DNA of 64,000 bases from PCRC01 sp040384665 (GCA_040384665.1 JAZKIY010000011.1:186001-250000), one strand, 5' to 3'. Positions 19,331 through 28,206 are shown, counted from the first letter of the stretch. Notes: generated by a model not told the origin, from the sequence alone. Made by a program: numbers and translations.

Positions 19331-19795
19331 ATGTTGAAACCTATCATCGCCTTGTCTCTGCTGGCTGCCTGCCTGTTGGCCAATGCCAACGACACCGCCA
19401 GTGCCGCAGGCGAACCCTCGGTGGCCGAACGCATGGCGAACGCCCGCGCTGCGATCAAGGCCAACAAATGGAAAGACGCGCAGGGCGAACTCAAGGTGGC
19501 CTTGGTCGACGACCCGAAGAACGCCGACGCCCACAACCTGCTGGCCTACAGCTACCGCAAGCAGGCCACGCCCGATTTGCCCAAGGCGTTTGAGCACTAC
19601 GGTATGGCGCTGAAACTCAACCCCAAACACAAGGGCGCGCACGAGTACATCGGCGAGGCGTATTTGATGGACAAGCGCCCGGCCGAGGCAGAAAAACACC
19701 TGGCCGAGCTGGAGAAAATTTGCGGCAACAAGACCTGCGAAGAGTACGCCGACCTGTCGAAAGCGCTGGCGGCGTACAAGGCCAAGGCGCGCTGA
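19331..19795 (+). CDS. Periplasmic TPR-repeat protein
   Basis: A 154-residue exported protein: signal peptide MLKPIIALSLLAACLLANAN, then helices with tetratricopeptide character (KANKWKDAQGELKVAL, AHNLLAYSYRKQ, AFEHYGMALKLNPKHKGAH and YIGEAYLMDKRPAEAEKHL), giving about two and a half repeats. One Cys pair (CGNKTC) near the C-terminus could form a disulfide. TPR proteins act as protein-protein scaffolds. No partner is evident here. It is probably cotranscribed with uvrD, 20 bp upstream, and converges with the BPSS1780-type gene. Confidence 0.8.
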   Translation: MLKPIIALSLLAACLLANANDTASAAGEPSVAERMANARAAIKANKWKDAQGELKVALVDDPKNADAHNLLAYSYRKQATPDLPKAFEHYGMALKLNPKHKGAHEYIGEAYLMDKRPAEAEKHLAELEKICGNKTCEEYADLSKALAAYKAKAR

Positions 19796-19808
19796 ACGCC
19801 GCCTGCGC

Positions 19809-20606
19809 TCAGGGCTGTTCGACAGGCGCTGTGGCGGGTGGCTCGTCGGCCACAAAGCTGTCGCGGAAGGTGAAGTAGAGCGAGGTGAAGAACATCGACG
19901 CCAGCGTCAACGCCATCGGCAGCATCACCGCGGGTGCACTTTCGGGCATGCCCACCAGCAACAGCACCACGCTGAGCACCACCCCCACCCCCATGAACAC
20001 CGCCAGCCACACCAGGCCGTAGACGGTGAGCGCCCAGAAATTGCGCAGGCAGGCCACGCCGCTGTAGAACAGGCTCTGCACCGGTGCCACGCCATGCCAG
20101 TGCACCAGCGCCGGTGCGTGCCAGAACAGCATGGACAGCGGCGCGTACAGCGCCAGCGCCAGCCACATCGCCAGCTGGAAGCGCGGCTGTTGCACCACCT
20201 CGTCGGTGATCTTGCCGCCCAGCAGGTAGAGCTTGGCAAAGTCGCCACCGTCCACCAGCACCGTCAGACCGACGATGAGCAAAAAGCCCACCGCGTAGAG
20301 CGCACCCAGCACCAGCATCGCGCGCAGCCGCTGCCGCCCGGCGCGGAAGGCGCTCAGCAGCACGGTGGGCATGGGGAATTTGCCGTTCGTGGCTTCCAGC
20401 GTGGCGGCCATCAACCCCAGTGTGATGGCCGGCAGCAAGGCCAGCACGAGCACGCTGCCCACGAAGGGCAGCAGGCTGGCAAACGACATGAAGATGACAA
20501 AAGTGAAAAACAGCGCCGACATCGCCAGCGGTTGTTTGAAGAAGGTGCGGATGCCGAGCTTGACCCAGGTCACGCCGGTGCGGGCCGGGACGATGTTGAG
20601 CTTCAT
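19809..20606 (-). CDS. BPSS1780-family integral membrane protein
   Basis: A 265-residue protein that starts MKLNIVPARTGVTWVKLGIR, the opening typical of the BPSS1780 family of Burkholderiales membrane proteins, and has about six hydrophobic segments (residues 28-50, 55-75, 98-122, 148-170, 185-225 and 230-245). Function is not established for the family. Its ATG overlaps the stop of thrB by 4 bp, so it is translated with it. That pairing does not by itself suggest a threonine-related role. Confidence 0.85.
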   Translation of the reverse strand: MKLNIVPARTGVTWVKLGIRTFFKQPLAMSALFFTFVIFMSFASLLPFVGSVLVLALLPAITLGLMAATLEATNGKFPMPTVLLSAFRAGRQRLRAMLVLGALYAVGFLLIVGLTVLVDGGDFAKLYLLGGKITDEVVQQPRFQLAMWLALALYAPLSMLFWHAPALVHWHGVAPVQSLFYSGVACLRNFWALTVYGLVWLAVFMGVGVVLSVVLLLVGMPESAPAVMLPMALTLASMFFTSLYFTFRDSFVADEPPATAPVEQP

Positions 20607-21604
20607 GGCTGGGCCATGGCGGTCTCTGCCGGCATGGCCAGCAAAGAGGCCACCGACACCGGGTGGGCCACGCGGTCGCGCAGCACGCGCTCGAAATGCG
20701 TCGGGTCGTGGGGCTTGAGCATGCTGGCTTCGCGTGGCAGGTGCCAGTCCCAGAGGCGCGAAATCCAGAACCGCAGGGCCCCGGCGCGCAGCATGGCGGG
20801 CAGCAAGGTACGCTCGGCCGTGGTCAGCGGGCGCACCGCGCTGTAGGCGGCCATGAAGGCGCCGGCGCGGGCGTCGTCGTGGCGGCCTGAGGGCAGGTCG
20901 ATGCACCAGTCGTTCAGGCACACGGCCAGGTCGAACAGCCAGCTGTCCACGCCGGCGAAATAGAAGTCGAACACACCGGTGAGTTCGTCGCCGTCGAACA
21001 TCGCGTTGTCGCGGAACAGGTCGGCGTGCACCGGGCCACGGGGCAGGGCGGCGCTGGCGGGCATGGCTGCGGTGTGGTTCTGGAACGCCAACTCGGCGCG
21101 CAGCAGTTCGGCCTGCGGTGCGTCCAGGTGCGGCAGCACCACCGGCACGGTCTCGTTCCACCAGGCCAGGCCGCGCAGGTTGGGCTGGTTGCCGTCAAAG
21201 TCGCGCGCTTCCAGGTGCATGCGGGCCAGCAACTCGCCCATCGCGCGGCAGTGCTGGGTGCTGGGGTCCAACTGGCTTTTGCCGCGCAGCCGGTTCACCA
21301 CCGCAGCGGGCTTGCCTTTGAGGCGGTGCAGGATCTGGGTGGGCTGGCGGGCGTCTGGCTGCGGGTCGGGCACCGGCACGCCACGTTGGGCCAGGTGCTT
21401 CATCAGCTGCAGGTAAAAGGGCAATTGCTCGTAGCGCAGGCGCTCGAACAGCGTCAGCACCCAGTCGCCCTGGTCGGTGCTGGCAAAGTAGTTGGTGTTT
21501 TCTATGCCGCCGGCACAGCCTTCCAGGCTGTTGAGTTGCCCCAGCCCGAGTTGCTGGAAAAACGAGGCTGCTTCGTCAAAAGAGACTTCGGTGTAAACCG
21601 CCAT
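20603..21604 (-). CDS. thrB: Homoserine kinase (aminoglycoside-phosphotransferase fold)
   Basis: A 333-residue kinase that phosphorylates L-homoserine in threonine synthesis. It is the APH-like type found in pseudomonads and Burkholderiales, not the GHMP type of E. coli. The start MAVYTEVSFDEAASFF and the motif GGIENTNYF are characteristic. The catalytic loop is HADLFRDNAMFDGDEL and the metal-binding segment is GVFDFYFAGVDSWLFDLAV. The neighbourhood with a DUF2782 gene and polA is conserved in gamma- and betaproteobacteria. It overlaps the downstream BPSS1780-type gene by 4 bp. Confidence 0.95.
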   Translation of the reverse strand: MAVYTEVSFDEAASFFQQLGLGQLNSLEGCAGGIENTNYFASTDQGDWVLTLFERLRYEQLPFYLQLMKHLAQRGVPVPDPQPDARQPTQILHRLKGKPAAVVNRLRGKSQLDPSTQHCRAMGELLARMHLEARDFDGNQPNLRGLAWWNETVPVVLPHLDAPQAELLRAELAFQNHTAAMPASAALPRGPVHADLFRDNAMFDGDELTGVFDFYFAGVDSWLFDLAVCLNDWCIDLPSGRHDDARAGAFMAAYSAVRPLTTAERTLLPAMLRAGALRFWISRLWDWHLPREASMLKPHDPTHFERVLRDRVAHPVSVASLLAMPAETAMAQP

Positions 21605-21625
21605 GGAACGCGTGCCGCTGCCGGC

Positions 21626-21979
21626 TCAGAAATTGAAGAACTTCCAGACCCGGGGGCCCTGGCCAGAACCGGTGTCCGCGCTGTTGCCTGGCTTGGACTG
21701 GGCGGTGTTGTTGGGCAGCACCTCGTAGCCGGGCACATTGGCGGCCGGCTGCACGGTGATGCTCTGCGTCACGCCACCGTAGCGCACCTCGTCCACACGG
21801 GCACCCGCGTCTTCCACCCGGATGCGCTCCACACGTGGCCCGCCCTGGGGGGCTGGCTGCTCTGTTTTTGTGAGCGGAGCTGCCAGGTTTGATGCTGGCT
21901 TGGGTGTGTTTTGGCTTGAAGTCTGGGCCTGCAGCGTGCCGCAGGCGATGACCAGGCACAGGAGTGGGGTGGCGCGCAT
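21626..21979 (-). CDS. DUF2782-family exported protein
   Basis: A 117-residue protein with signal peptide MRATPLLCLVIACGTLQAQ. The mature part has VERIRVEDAGARVDEVRYGG followed by a conserved ending RVWKFFNF, which corresponds to the WKIFSW-like end of DUF2782 proteins. A gene of this family lies between polA and thrB in pseudomonads as well, so the synteny supports the assignment. Function unknown. It is divergent from polA (94 bp between starts) and precedes thrB by 21 bp on the same strand. Confidence 0.82.
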   Translation of the reverse strand: MRATPLLCLVIACGTLQAQTSSQNTPKPASNLAAPLTKTEQPAPQGGPRVERIRVEDAGARVDEVRYGGVTQSITVQPAANVPGYEVLPNNTAQSKPGNSADTGSGQGPRVWKFFNF

Positions 21980-22073
21980 AGTGGTTCGATTGTAGAACCC
22001 CGTCCCGGGCCACAGGCGGGAAGGGGCAAGCCGCGCATTAAACTGGCCACCAACCTGAAAGCAAGCCTGAAAA

Positions 22074-24830
22074 ATGACCGATCCCGTTGCGCCGCGCACC
22101 CTGTTGCTTGTTGACGGCTCCAGCTACCTGTACCGCGCCTTCCACGCTATGCCCGACCTGCGCGCCAACCCCGGCGACCCGCAGAGCCCGGCCACCGGGG
22201 CGATCCGCGGCATGGTCAACATGCTGCAAAAGCTGCGCAAGGACGTGCCGGCCGATTACGCCGCCTGCGTGTTTGACGCCAAGGGCCCGACCTTCCGCGA
22301 CGCGCTGTACCCCGACTACAAGGCCAACCGCTCGCCGATGCCGGACGATTTGCGCAGCCAGATTCCACCCATCCATGAAGTGGTGAAGCTGATGGGCTGG
22401 CAGGTGCTCGATGTGCCCGGCGTCGAGGCCGACGACGTGATCGGCACGCTGGCGCAGACTGCGGCGAAGCAGGGCGTGCACGTCACCATCTCCAGTGGCG
22501 ACAAGGACCTGAGCCAGCTGGTGGACGCGCACATCACCGTGATCGACACGATGAACGGCAAGCGGCGTGACCTGGCTGGTGTGGAGGCCGAATTTGGTGT
22601 GCCGCCGCGCCTGATGGTGGACTACCAGACCCTGGTGGGCGACGCGGTGGACAACGTGCCCGGCGTGGAAAAAGTGGGCCCAAAGACCGCCGTGAAATGG
22701 CTGCTGGAATACGGCTCGCTCGACGGCGTGGTGGCGCATGCCAACGACATCAAGGGCGCCGCTGGTGAAAACCTCCGCAAGGCGCTGGACTGGCTGCCCA
22801 AGGGGCGTGAACTGCTCAGCATCAAGACAGACTGCGATCTGGCCGACCATGTGGCTGGCCTGCCGTCGCTCGATGCCCTCACCACTGGCACGGAAGACAG
22901 CGCTGCGCTGAAAACCTTCTACGAGCAGTTCGGTTTCAAGGGCTTGGTGAAAAGCGTGACCGAGGCTGCGGCACCCCCGGCGGCCGACGATCTGTTTTCC
23001 ACGCCCGCAGAGCCGTCGCCGGTCAGCACGCTGAAGTACGACACCATCCTGACCTGGGAAGCCTTCAACCCGTGGCTGGCGAAAATACAGGCGGCTGAAC
23101 TGGTGGCGTTGGACACCGAAACCACGTCGCTCGACGAAATGCGCGCCGAGATCGTGGGCTTGAGCTTCAGCGTCACGCCCGGCGAGGCGGCCTACATTCC
23201 GCTCACCCACCGCTATGCCGATGCGCCCGACCAACTGCCCATTGACGCGGTGCTGGCGCAGCTCAAGCCGTGGCTGGAAGATGGCGGCAGAAAGAAGCTC
23301 GGCCAGCACGTCAAGTACGACCGCCACGTGTTCGCCAACCACGGCATCGAGGTGCAGGGCTACGCGCACGACACCATGCTGCAGAGCTATGTGCTGGAGG
23401 TGCACAAGCCGCACGGGCTGAGCAGCCTGGCAGAGCGGCACCTGGGCCGCAAGGGCATCCAGTACGAAGACCTGTGTGGCAAGGGCGTGCACCAGATTTC
23501 GTTCAACCAGGTGGATATTGCCAAGGCCGCCGAGTATTCGTGCGAAGACTCCGACCAGACGCTGGACGTGCACCGCGTGCTGTGGCCACGGCTGCAGGCC
23601 GACGACAAACTGCGCGCCATTTACGAACTGGAGATGGCGTCGAGCGAAACGCTCTACCGCATCGAGCGCAACGGCGTGTTGATCGACGCGCCCACGCTGG
23701 CCACGCAAAGCCACCAATTGGGCCAGCGCATCATGCAGCTGGAGCAGGAAGCGCACGAGCTGGCCGGCCAGCCGTTCAACCTCGGCAGCCCCAAACAGAT
23801 TGGCGAGATTTTCTTCACCAAGCTCGGCCTGCCGGTGGTGAAAAAAACCGCGACCGGTGCCCCCAGCACCGACGAAGAGGTGCTGGAAAAGCTGGCCGAG
23901 GACTACCCGCTGCCGGCCAAGATTCTGGAGCACCGCGGCCTTTCGAAACTCAAAGGCACCTACACCGACAAACTCGCGCAACTCGCGCATCCGCGAACGG
24001 GCCGGGTGCACACCCACTACGCGCAAGCCGTGGCGGTGACCGGTCGCCTGAGCAGCAACGACCCGAACCTGCAGAACATTCCCATCCGCACCGCCGAGGG
24101 CCGGCGCGTGCGCGAGGCCTTTGTCGCGCCTGCCGGCTCGGTGATTGCGAGCGCCGACTACTCGCAGATCGAGCTGCGCATCATGGCCCACATCAGCGGC
24201 GACGACGCCTTGCTGCGCGCTTTCACCGACGGCATGGACGTGCACCGCGCCACCGCCGCCGAGGTGTTTGGCGTGGCGCCAGACCAGGTCAGCAGCGAGC
24301 AGCGGCGTTATGCCAAGGTCATCAACTTTGGCCTGATCTATGGCATGAGCGCCTTTGGCCTGGCGCGCAACCTGGGCATCGACAACACCGCCGCCAAGAA
24401 CTACATCGAGCGCTATTTCCAGCGCTACCCCGGCGTGAAAAACTACATGGACGAGACCAAGCTCAGCGCCAAAAGCAAAGGCTATGTGGAAACCGTGTTT
24501 GGCCGGCGCCTGTACCTGCCCGAGATCAACTCACCCAACGGCCCGCGCCGCAGTGGCGCCGAGCGCGCCGCCATCAACGCGCCGATGCAGGGCACCGCGG
24601 CCGACCTGATCAAGCTCAGCATGAACACCGTGCAGGACGTGCTGGATGCCGAAAAGCGCGGCACCAAGATGATCATGCAGGTGCACGACGAACTGGTGTT
24701 CGAGGTGCCCGAGACCGAGGTGGCGTGGGTGCGCAGCGAAATCCCGCGCCTGATGGCCGGCGTGGCCGACCTGAAGGTGCCGCTGTTGGCCGAAGTGGGT
24801 GTGGGGCCGAACTGGGACAAGGCCCACTGA
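22074..24830 (+). CDS. polA: DNA polymerase I
   Basis: A 918-residue repair and Okazaki-fragment polymerase with all three domains. The N-terminal 5' nuclease has LVDGSSYLYRAFHA and the metal cluster GVEADDVIGT. The 3'-5' proofreading domain is active-looking, with Asp347 and Glu349 in ALDTETTSLD. The polymerase domain has motif A ADYSQIELR (Asp695), motif B RRYAKVINFGLIYGMSAFG and motif C MQVHDELVFEV (Asp872). It is divergent from the DUF2782 gene. The intergenic region is short and no clear promoter was identified. Confidence 0.98.
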   Translation: MTDPVAPRTLLLVDGSSYLYRAFHAMPDLRANPGDPQSPATGAIRGMVNMLQKLRKDVPADYAACVFDAKGPTFRDALYPDYKANRSPMPDDLRSQIPPIHEVVKLMGWQVLDVPGVEADDVIGTLAQTAAKQGVHVTISSGDKDLSQLVDAHITVIDTMNGKRRDLAGVEAEFGVPPRLMVDYQTLVGDAVDNVPGVEKVGPKTAVKWLLEYGSLDGVVAHANDIKGAAGENLRKALDWLPKGRELLSIKTDCDLADHVAGLPSLDALTTGTEDSAALKTFYEQFGFKGLVKSVTEAAAPPAADDLFSTPAEPSPVSTLKYDTILTWEAFNPWLAKIQAAELVALDTETTSLDEMRAEIVGLSFSVTPGEAAYIPLTHRYADAPDQLPIDAVLAQLKPWLEDGGRKKLGQHVKYDRHVFANHGIEVQGYAHDTMLQSYVLEVHKPHGLSSLAERHLGRKGIQYEDLCGKGVHQISFNQVDIAKAAEYSCEDSDQTLDVHRVLWPRLQADDKLRAIYELEMASSETLYRIERNGVLIDAPTLATQSHQLGQRIMQLEQEAHELAGQPFNLGSPKQIGEIFFTKLGLPVVKKTATGAPSTDEEVLEKLAEDYPLPAKILEHRGLSKLKGTYTDKLAQLAHPRTGRVHTHYAQAVAVTGRLSSNDPNLQNIPIRTAEGRRVREAFVAPAGSVIASADYSQIELRIMAHISGDDALLRAFTDGMDVHRATAAEVFGVAPDQVSSEQRRYAKVINFGLIYGMSAFGLARNLGIDNTAAKNYIERYFQRYPGVKNYMDETKLSAKSKGYVETVFGRRLYLPEINSPNGPRRSGAERAAINAPMQGTAADLIKLSMNTVQDVLDAEKRGTKMIMQVHDELVFEVPETEVAWVRSEIPRLMAGVADLKVPLLAEVGVGPNWDKAH

Positions 24831-24848
24831 AGCGCGGCGCCCCGGGCC

Positions 24849-25160
24849 TCAGCCGCAGCGTGCGGCCACCACCCGGTTGCCGCTGTCGACTTCCAGGTTC
24901 AGCCTTTGCGCGCTGAACTCCATCGTCATGACCTGGTTGGGGCGCAGGACGCGCACGGTTTTGGCGCCGGCGCGCTGGGCCGCTTCTGCGAGCAAGGCGG
25001 CGTCGGCGCTGCGGCCCACCGCGAACTGGACCCCTGCCATGCGGCAGTCGCCGCCACCAGGGTTGGTGGCCACTGGCCCTGGCGCTTTCGGGTCCATCGG
25101 TGGGGTGCTGCAAGCGGCCAGCAGGGCGGTGGCCAGCAGCGGTGCGGCCAGGGCGCGCAC
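24849..25160 (-). CDS. Lipoprotein with an I78 peptidase-inhibitor domain
   Basis: A 103-residue protein starting with GTG at 25160. The start is supported by GGAG 8 bp upstream and by overlap with the stop of the preceding gene (TAGTG). A signal peptide with lipobox LLAAC predicts lipidation at Cys18. The C-terminal 40 residues (RVLRPNQVMTMEFSAQRLNL and a final RVVAARCG) match the I78 family of small serine-protease inhibitors, with two cysteines likely bridged. It probably protects the periplasm or envelope from proteases. It lies between a tautomerase gene and polA, convergent with polA. Confidence 0.8.
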   Translation of the reverse strand: MRALAAPLLATALLAACSTPPMDPKAPGPVATNPGGGDCRMAGVQFAVGRSADAALLAEAAQRAGAKTVRVLRPNQVMTMEFSAQRLNLEVDSGNRVVAARCG

Positions 25161-25348
25161 TAGGTTTTCTCCGACCACAACACGCCGCCGGTAGCCCAGT
25201 CGCCCCGGGGCACGTCGAACATCAACACGTCTACTGCTTCGGGTTTGCTGCCCAAGGTGTTCACCACGGCCTGGGTCAGGGCCTGGGCAAGGGCTTTTTT
25301 CTGCTCGGGCGTGCGGCCCTCGATCATCTCGACGCGGATGGTTGGCAT
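25160..25348 (-). CDS. 4-oxalocrotonate tautomerase family enzyme
   Basis: A 62-residue subunit of the tautomerase superfamily. Pro2, the catalytic N-terminal proline after Met removal, is present (MPTIRVEMIEGRTPEQKKAL), and the length is that of the small 4-OT type. The start at 25348 is preceded by AGGAGATTCCC; an ATG seven codons upstream would hide the proline. Such enzymes isomerise enol to keto acids in aromatic meta-cleavage routes, but many are orphans. The nearby dienelactone hydrolase is divergent and could share a pathway, though no ring-cleavage genes are present. Confidence 0.88.
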   Translation of the reverse strand: MPTIRVEMIEGRTPEQKKALAQALTQAVVNTLGSKPEAVDVLMFDVPRGDWATGGVLWSEKT

Positions 25349-25419
25349 GGGAATCTCCTTGAAATACACGGTGAAGCAAACGAGTCTAAACTTCCTTCAA
25401 ACCACCCAGGAGACTTACC

Positions 25420-26307
25420 ATGTTGCGTGATGACCTGCAAGCGGACTTTGACGCCCTGCTGCCCGGCCAGGACCAGCCCAACCGGCGCACCGCGCTGAAA
25501 GCCGCGCTCGGCGTTGGCTATGCCGCCACCGCCATGCCCATCATGGCGCAGACGGCCATCCAGACCCCGGCCGACGGCCTCACGGCGGGCGAGGTCACCA
25601 TCAACTCGGCGGGCTTCAAGGTGCCGGCCTACCGCGCGGCACCGGCCGGCAAGACCAACCTGCCGGTGGTGCTGGTGGTGCAGGAAATCTTTGGCGTGCA
25701 CGAGTACATCGCCGACACCTGCCGCCGCCTGGCCAAAGCCGGGTACCTCGCGATTGCGCCCGAGATGTTCGCCCGCCAGGGGGACCCGCGCCAGTACACC
25801 GAGGTCGGCAAGCTGATCGCCGAACTCGTGTCCAAGGTGCCCGACGCACAGGTCATGGCCGACCTGGACGCCACCGTCGCCTGGGCGCAAGCCAATGGCG
25901 GCAGCAAAAAGGTGGGCATCACCGGCTTTTGCTGGGGCGGCCGCATCACCTGGCTGTACGCGGCGCACAACCCGCAGGTCAAGGCCGGCGTGGCTTGGTA
26001 CGGCCGGCTGGTGGGGCAGGCCAGTGCCAACACGCCGTCGCACCCGGTCAATGTGACCAAGACCCTGCACGGCCCGGTGCTGGGCCTGTATGGCAGCGCC
26101 GACAGCGGCATCCCGTTGACCACGGTGAACGAGATGAAAGACGCGTTGGCCACCGGCAGTGCCGCGGCCAAACGCTCGGAGTTTGTGGTCTACCCTGGCG
26201 CGCCCCACGCTTTCCATGCCGACTACCGGCCCAGCTTCCGCAAGGAAGCGGCCGAAGATGGCTGGCAACGTGCGCTGGCCTGGTTCAAAAAGAACGGCGT
26301 GGCCTGA
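25420..26307 (+). CDS. Dienelactone hydrolase family protein with N-terminal export-type sequence
   Basis: A 295-residue alpha/beta hydrolase. The triad fits dienelactone hydrolases: Cys171 in GFCWGG, Asp228 in YGSADSGIP and His263 in GAPHAFH, with VQEIFGVHEYI as the family oxyanion region. The first 50 residues contain NRRTALKAALGVGYAATAMP, a twin-arginine-like pair before a hydrophobic stretch, as in the Tat-exported or membrane-tethered DLH family seen in many proteobacteria. A role in chloroaromatic degradation is not supported by neighbours. GGAG precedes the ATG. It ends in a clear terminator (26331-26362). Confidence 0.9.
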   Translation: MLRDDLQADFDALLPGQDQPNRRTALKAALGVGYAATAMPIMAQTAIQTPADGLTAGEVTINSAGFKVPAYRAAPAGKTNLPVVLVVQEIFGVHEYIADTCRRLAKAGYLAIAPEMFARQGDPRQYTEVGKLIAELVSKVPDAQVMADLDATVAWAQANGGSKKVGITGFCWGGRITWLYAAHNPQVKAGVAWYGRLVGQASANTPSHPVNVTKTLHGPVLGLYGSADSGIPLTTVNEMKDALATGSAAAKRSEFVVYPGAPHAFHADYRPSFRKEAAEDGWQRALAWFKKNGVA

Positions 26308-26330
26308 CACCCGGTTCTGAGCCCCTCACG

Positions 26331-26362
26331 AGCCGCCACAGGTCGCCTGTCGGCGGCTTTTT
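26331..26362 (+). terminator. Rho-independent terminator after the dienelactone hydrolase gene
   Basis: The stem AGCCGCC (26331-26337) / GGCGGCT (26352-26358) is followed by TTTTT. A copy of the dispersed repeat begins about 20 bp later. Confidence 0.85.
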
Positions 26363-26377
26363 GCTGTTTTTGAAGCG

Positions 26378-26436
26378 TTTTCGGCTTTGAGCCCTAGTTG
26401 AGACTGTATAGTTAGCTATGACTTTGGTAGCAATCA
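26378..26436 (+). repeat. Dispersed repeat, copy B, contributing a gene start
   Basis: The core TTTGAGCCCTAGTTGAGAC and the right end GCTATGACTTTGGTAGC (26415-26431, arms GCTA/TAGC) match the other copies. The ATG of the ZIP transporter gene is at 26418, inside the right arm, and its first six codons (MTLVAI) are repeat-derived. Confidence 0.78.
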
Positions 26437-27206
26437 TCTTCGCCACGCTGTTGGCTGGCATTGGCAGCGTCTGGCTGGCGGCACTGCTGGGGTTTGGCCT
26501 GTTGGCCCGCTACACCCAGCACATGCTCAGCCTGGCCGCAGGCGCCTTGCTCGCCACCGCCTTCATGCACCTGCTGCCCGAGGCCTTCAACTCCCATGCC
26601 GACGCGCGCGACCTGTTCATCGTGCTGCTGGTCGGGCTGGTGTTTTTCTTCCTGCTCGATAAGGCCGAGCTGTACCACCACGGGCACGAGCATGGCCATG
26701 CGCACGACCACGGGCATGGCCACCACCATGCGCCAAAGGAAGGTTCTGGCACCGCAGGCGGTTGGGCGGTGCTGACCGGCGACAGCGTGCACGCCTTTGG
26801 CGACGGCATCCTGATCGCGTCGGCCTTCATGGCCGACATGCGCCTGGGGGTGGTGGCTGCGCTGGCGGTGCTGGCGCACGAGGTGCCGCACCACATGGGC
26901 GACCTGGTGGTGCTGCGGCAAAGCTCCCGCACCCAGCGCGCCGCCCTGGTCAAGGTGTCGCTCGCGGGCACCATCACCGTGCTGGGCGGGCTCACCGGCT
27001 ACTGGCTGGTGGCCTACCTGCAGGACTACCTGCCGTACTTTCTGGTGGTGGCGTCCAGCAGCTTTGTGTACGTGGCGCTGGCCGACCTGATTCCCCAGTT
27101 GCAAAAGCGCCTCAGCGCCCGGGAAACCGCGGCGCAGATTGGCTGGCTGGGGCTGGGCATTGCGCTGGTCACGGCGGTCAGTGCCTTGTCGCACGGGCAC
27201 GGCTGA
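26418..27206 (+). CDS. ZIP-family divalent metal transporter
   Basis: A 262-residue inner-membrane transporter for zinc or other divalent cations, with eight predicted spans. A histidine-rich cytoplasmic loop (HHGHEHGHAHDHGHGHHH, about residues 93-110) separates spans III and IV. The metal-binding helices carry HAFGDGILIASAF (span IV) and HEVPHHMGDLVVL (span V), the ZIP hallmark. The start ATG and first codons lie inside repeat copy B. No Shine-Dalgarno is obvious, so expression may depend on the inserted sequence. It is followed 2 bp later by the NYN-domain gene. No metal regulator is adjacent. Confidence 0.92.
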   Translation: MTLVAIIFATLLAGIGSVWLAALLGFGLLARYTQHMLSLAAGALLATAFMHLLPEAFNSHADARDLFIVLLVGLVFFFLLDKAELYHHGHEHGHAHDHGHGHHHAPKEGSGTAGGWAVLTGDSVHAFGDGILIASAFMADMRLGVVAALAVLAHEVPHHMGDLVVLRQSSRTQRAALVKVSLAGTITVLGGLTGYWLVAYLQDYLPYFLVVASSSFVYVALADLIPQLQKRLSARETAAQIGWLGLGIALVTAVSALSHGHG

Positions 27207-27208
27207 AC

Positions 27209-27727
27209 ATGGCATCTGTCACGCCTTCGGTGGCGCTCTACTGGGACTTTGAAAACCTGCACGCCGGCCTATGCGAGGCGCGGCAACCGGGCGCCTACAG
27301 CCAGCAGGACAACCGCTTCAAGGTGCAGGAGCCGCTGGTGGACGTGGCCGCGGTGGTGGCCTTGGCCACCGCGCTCGGCCCCCTGGCGATTCACCGCGCT
27401 TACTGCAACTGGCAGTTTTTTGGCCGCTACCGCGACGCGCTGCTGCACCACGCGGTGGACCTGGTGCAGCTGTTCCCGCCCGGCAGTGCCGCCAAGAACG
27501 GGGCCGACATCCGGCTGTGTCTGGACGCGGTGGACGATGTTGGCCGCTTTGACCACATTGGCACGGTGGTGGTGGTCGGCGGGGACAGCGACTTCCTGCC
27601 GCTGGCGCAGAAGCTCAAGGCGGCAGGCCGGCGTGTGGTGGGTGTTGGCCTGCGCCAGCACACCAACGCCCACTGGGCCGCCAGCTGCCACGCCTTCCAC
27701 TACTACGACGCACTTGTCAGCACCTGA
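27209..27727 (+). CDS. NYN-domain (LabA/DUF88-type) putative nuclease
   Basis: A 172-residue protein of the PIN-like NYN fold, which cleaves or binds RNA with metal-bound aspartates. The expected acidic residues are visible in YWDFENLHAG (first Asp), GADIRLCLDAVDD and VVVGGDSDFLPLAQKLK. The whole protein is one domain with no C-terminal OST-HTH extension. It starts 2 bp after the ZIP gene stop and is followed by a DUF2721 membrane protein gene. The RNA substrate is unknown. Confidence 0.85.
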   Translation: MASVTPSVALYWDFENLHAGLCEARQPGAYSQQDNRFKVQEPLVDVAAVVALATALGPLAIHRAYCNWQFFGRYRDALLHHAVDLVQLFPPGSAAKNGADIRLCLDAVDDVGRFDHIGTVVVVGGDSDFLPLAQKLKAAGRRVVGVGLRQHTNAHWAASCHAFHYYDALVST

Positions 27728-27753
27728 CTTGGGTGCGCCGCGATAATCCGCCC

Positions 27754-28206
27754 ATGGCCTTGCCGATCGACACCAGCACCATCACCCACGGCATCCAGCT
27801 GGCGGTGGCACCGGTGTTCCTGCTCACCGCCGTCTCCGGCATGATCGCTGCCGCCGTGGGCCGGCTGGCACGCATCATCGACCGCGCCCGGCTGGTGGAA
27901 GACAGTGCCCGCAACTCGGTGGACGAGGCGCTGCTCGCCCGTGCCTACCGCGAGCTGGCCGAGCTGCGGCTGCGCGGGCGGCTGGTGAACGGCTGCATCG
28001 CGCTGCTCACCTCGTGCGCTTTCCTGATTGGCCTGACCATCATCGTGTTGTTCCTCGGCGAGACCACCGCCTTCCAGATCGACCGGCTGGCGGTGACGGG
28101 CTTTTTGCTGGGTGTGGTGTGCTTCCTCTTGGCGCTGCTGTGTTTCCTGGCGGAAACCTTCATCGCCACCCGCCTGCTCAACTTCGACCTGCTGCGAAGG
28201 CCTTAG
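27754..28206 (+). CDS. DUF2721-family membrane protein
   Basis: A 150-residue protein with three hydrophobic spans: residues 12-38 (LAVAPVFLLTAVSGMIAAAV), 80-105 and 112-140. A charged, arginine-rich loop of about 40 residues lies between the first two. This arrangement and the sequence GRLARIIDRARLVED match DUF2721 proteins. No function is known. The start is the ATG at 27754, 27 bp after the NYN gene. It converges with the RNase D-like gene. Confidence 0.82.
   Translation: MALPIDTSTITHGIQLAVAPVFLLTAVSGMIAAAVGRLARIIDRARLVEDSARNSVDEALLARAYRELAELRLRGRLVNGCIALLTSCAFLIGLTIIVLFLGETTAFQIDRLAVTGFLLGVVCFLLALLCFLAETFIATRLLNFDLLRRP

Noticed and set aside
22038..24245. Long minus-strand frame opposite polA
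   Set aside because: Shadow frame; polA on the other strand has all catalytic motifs.
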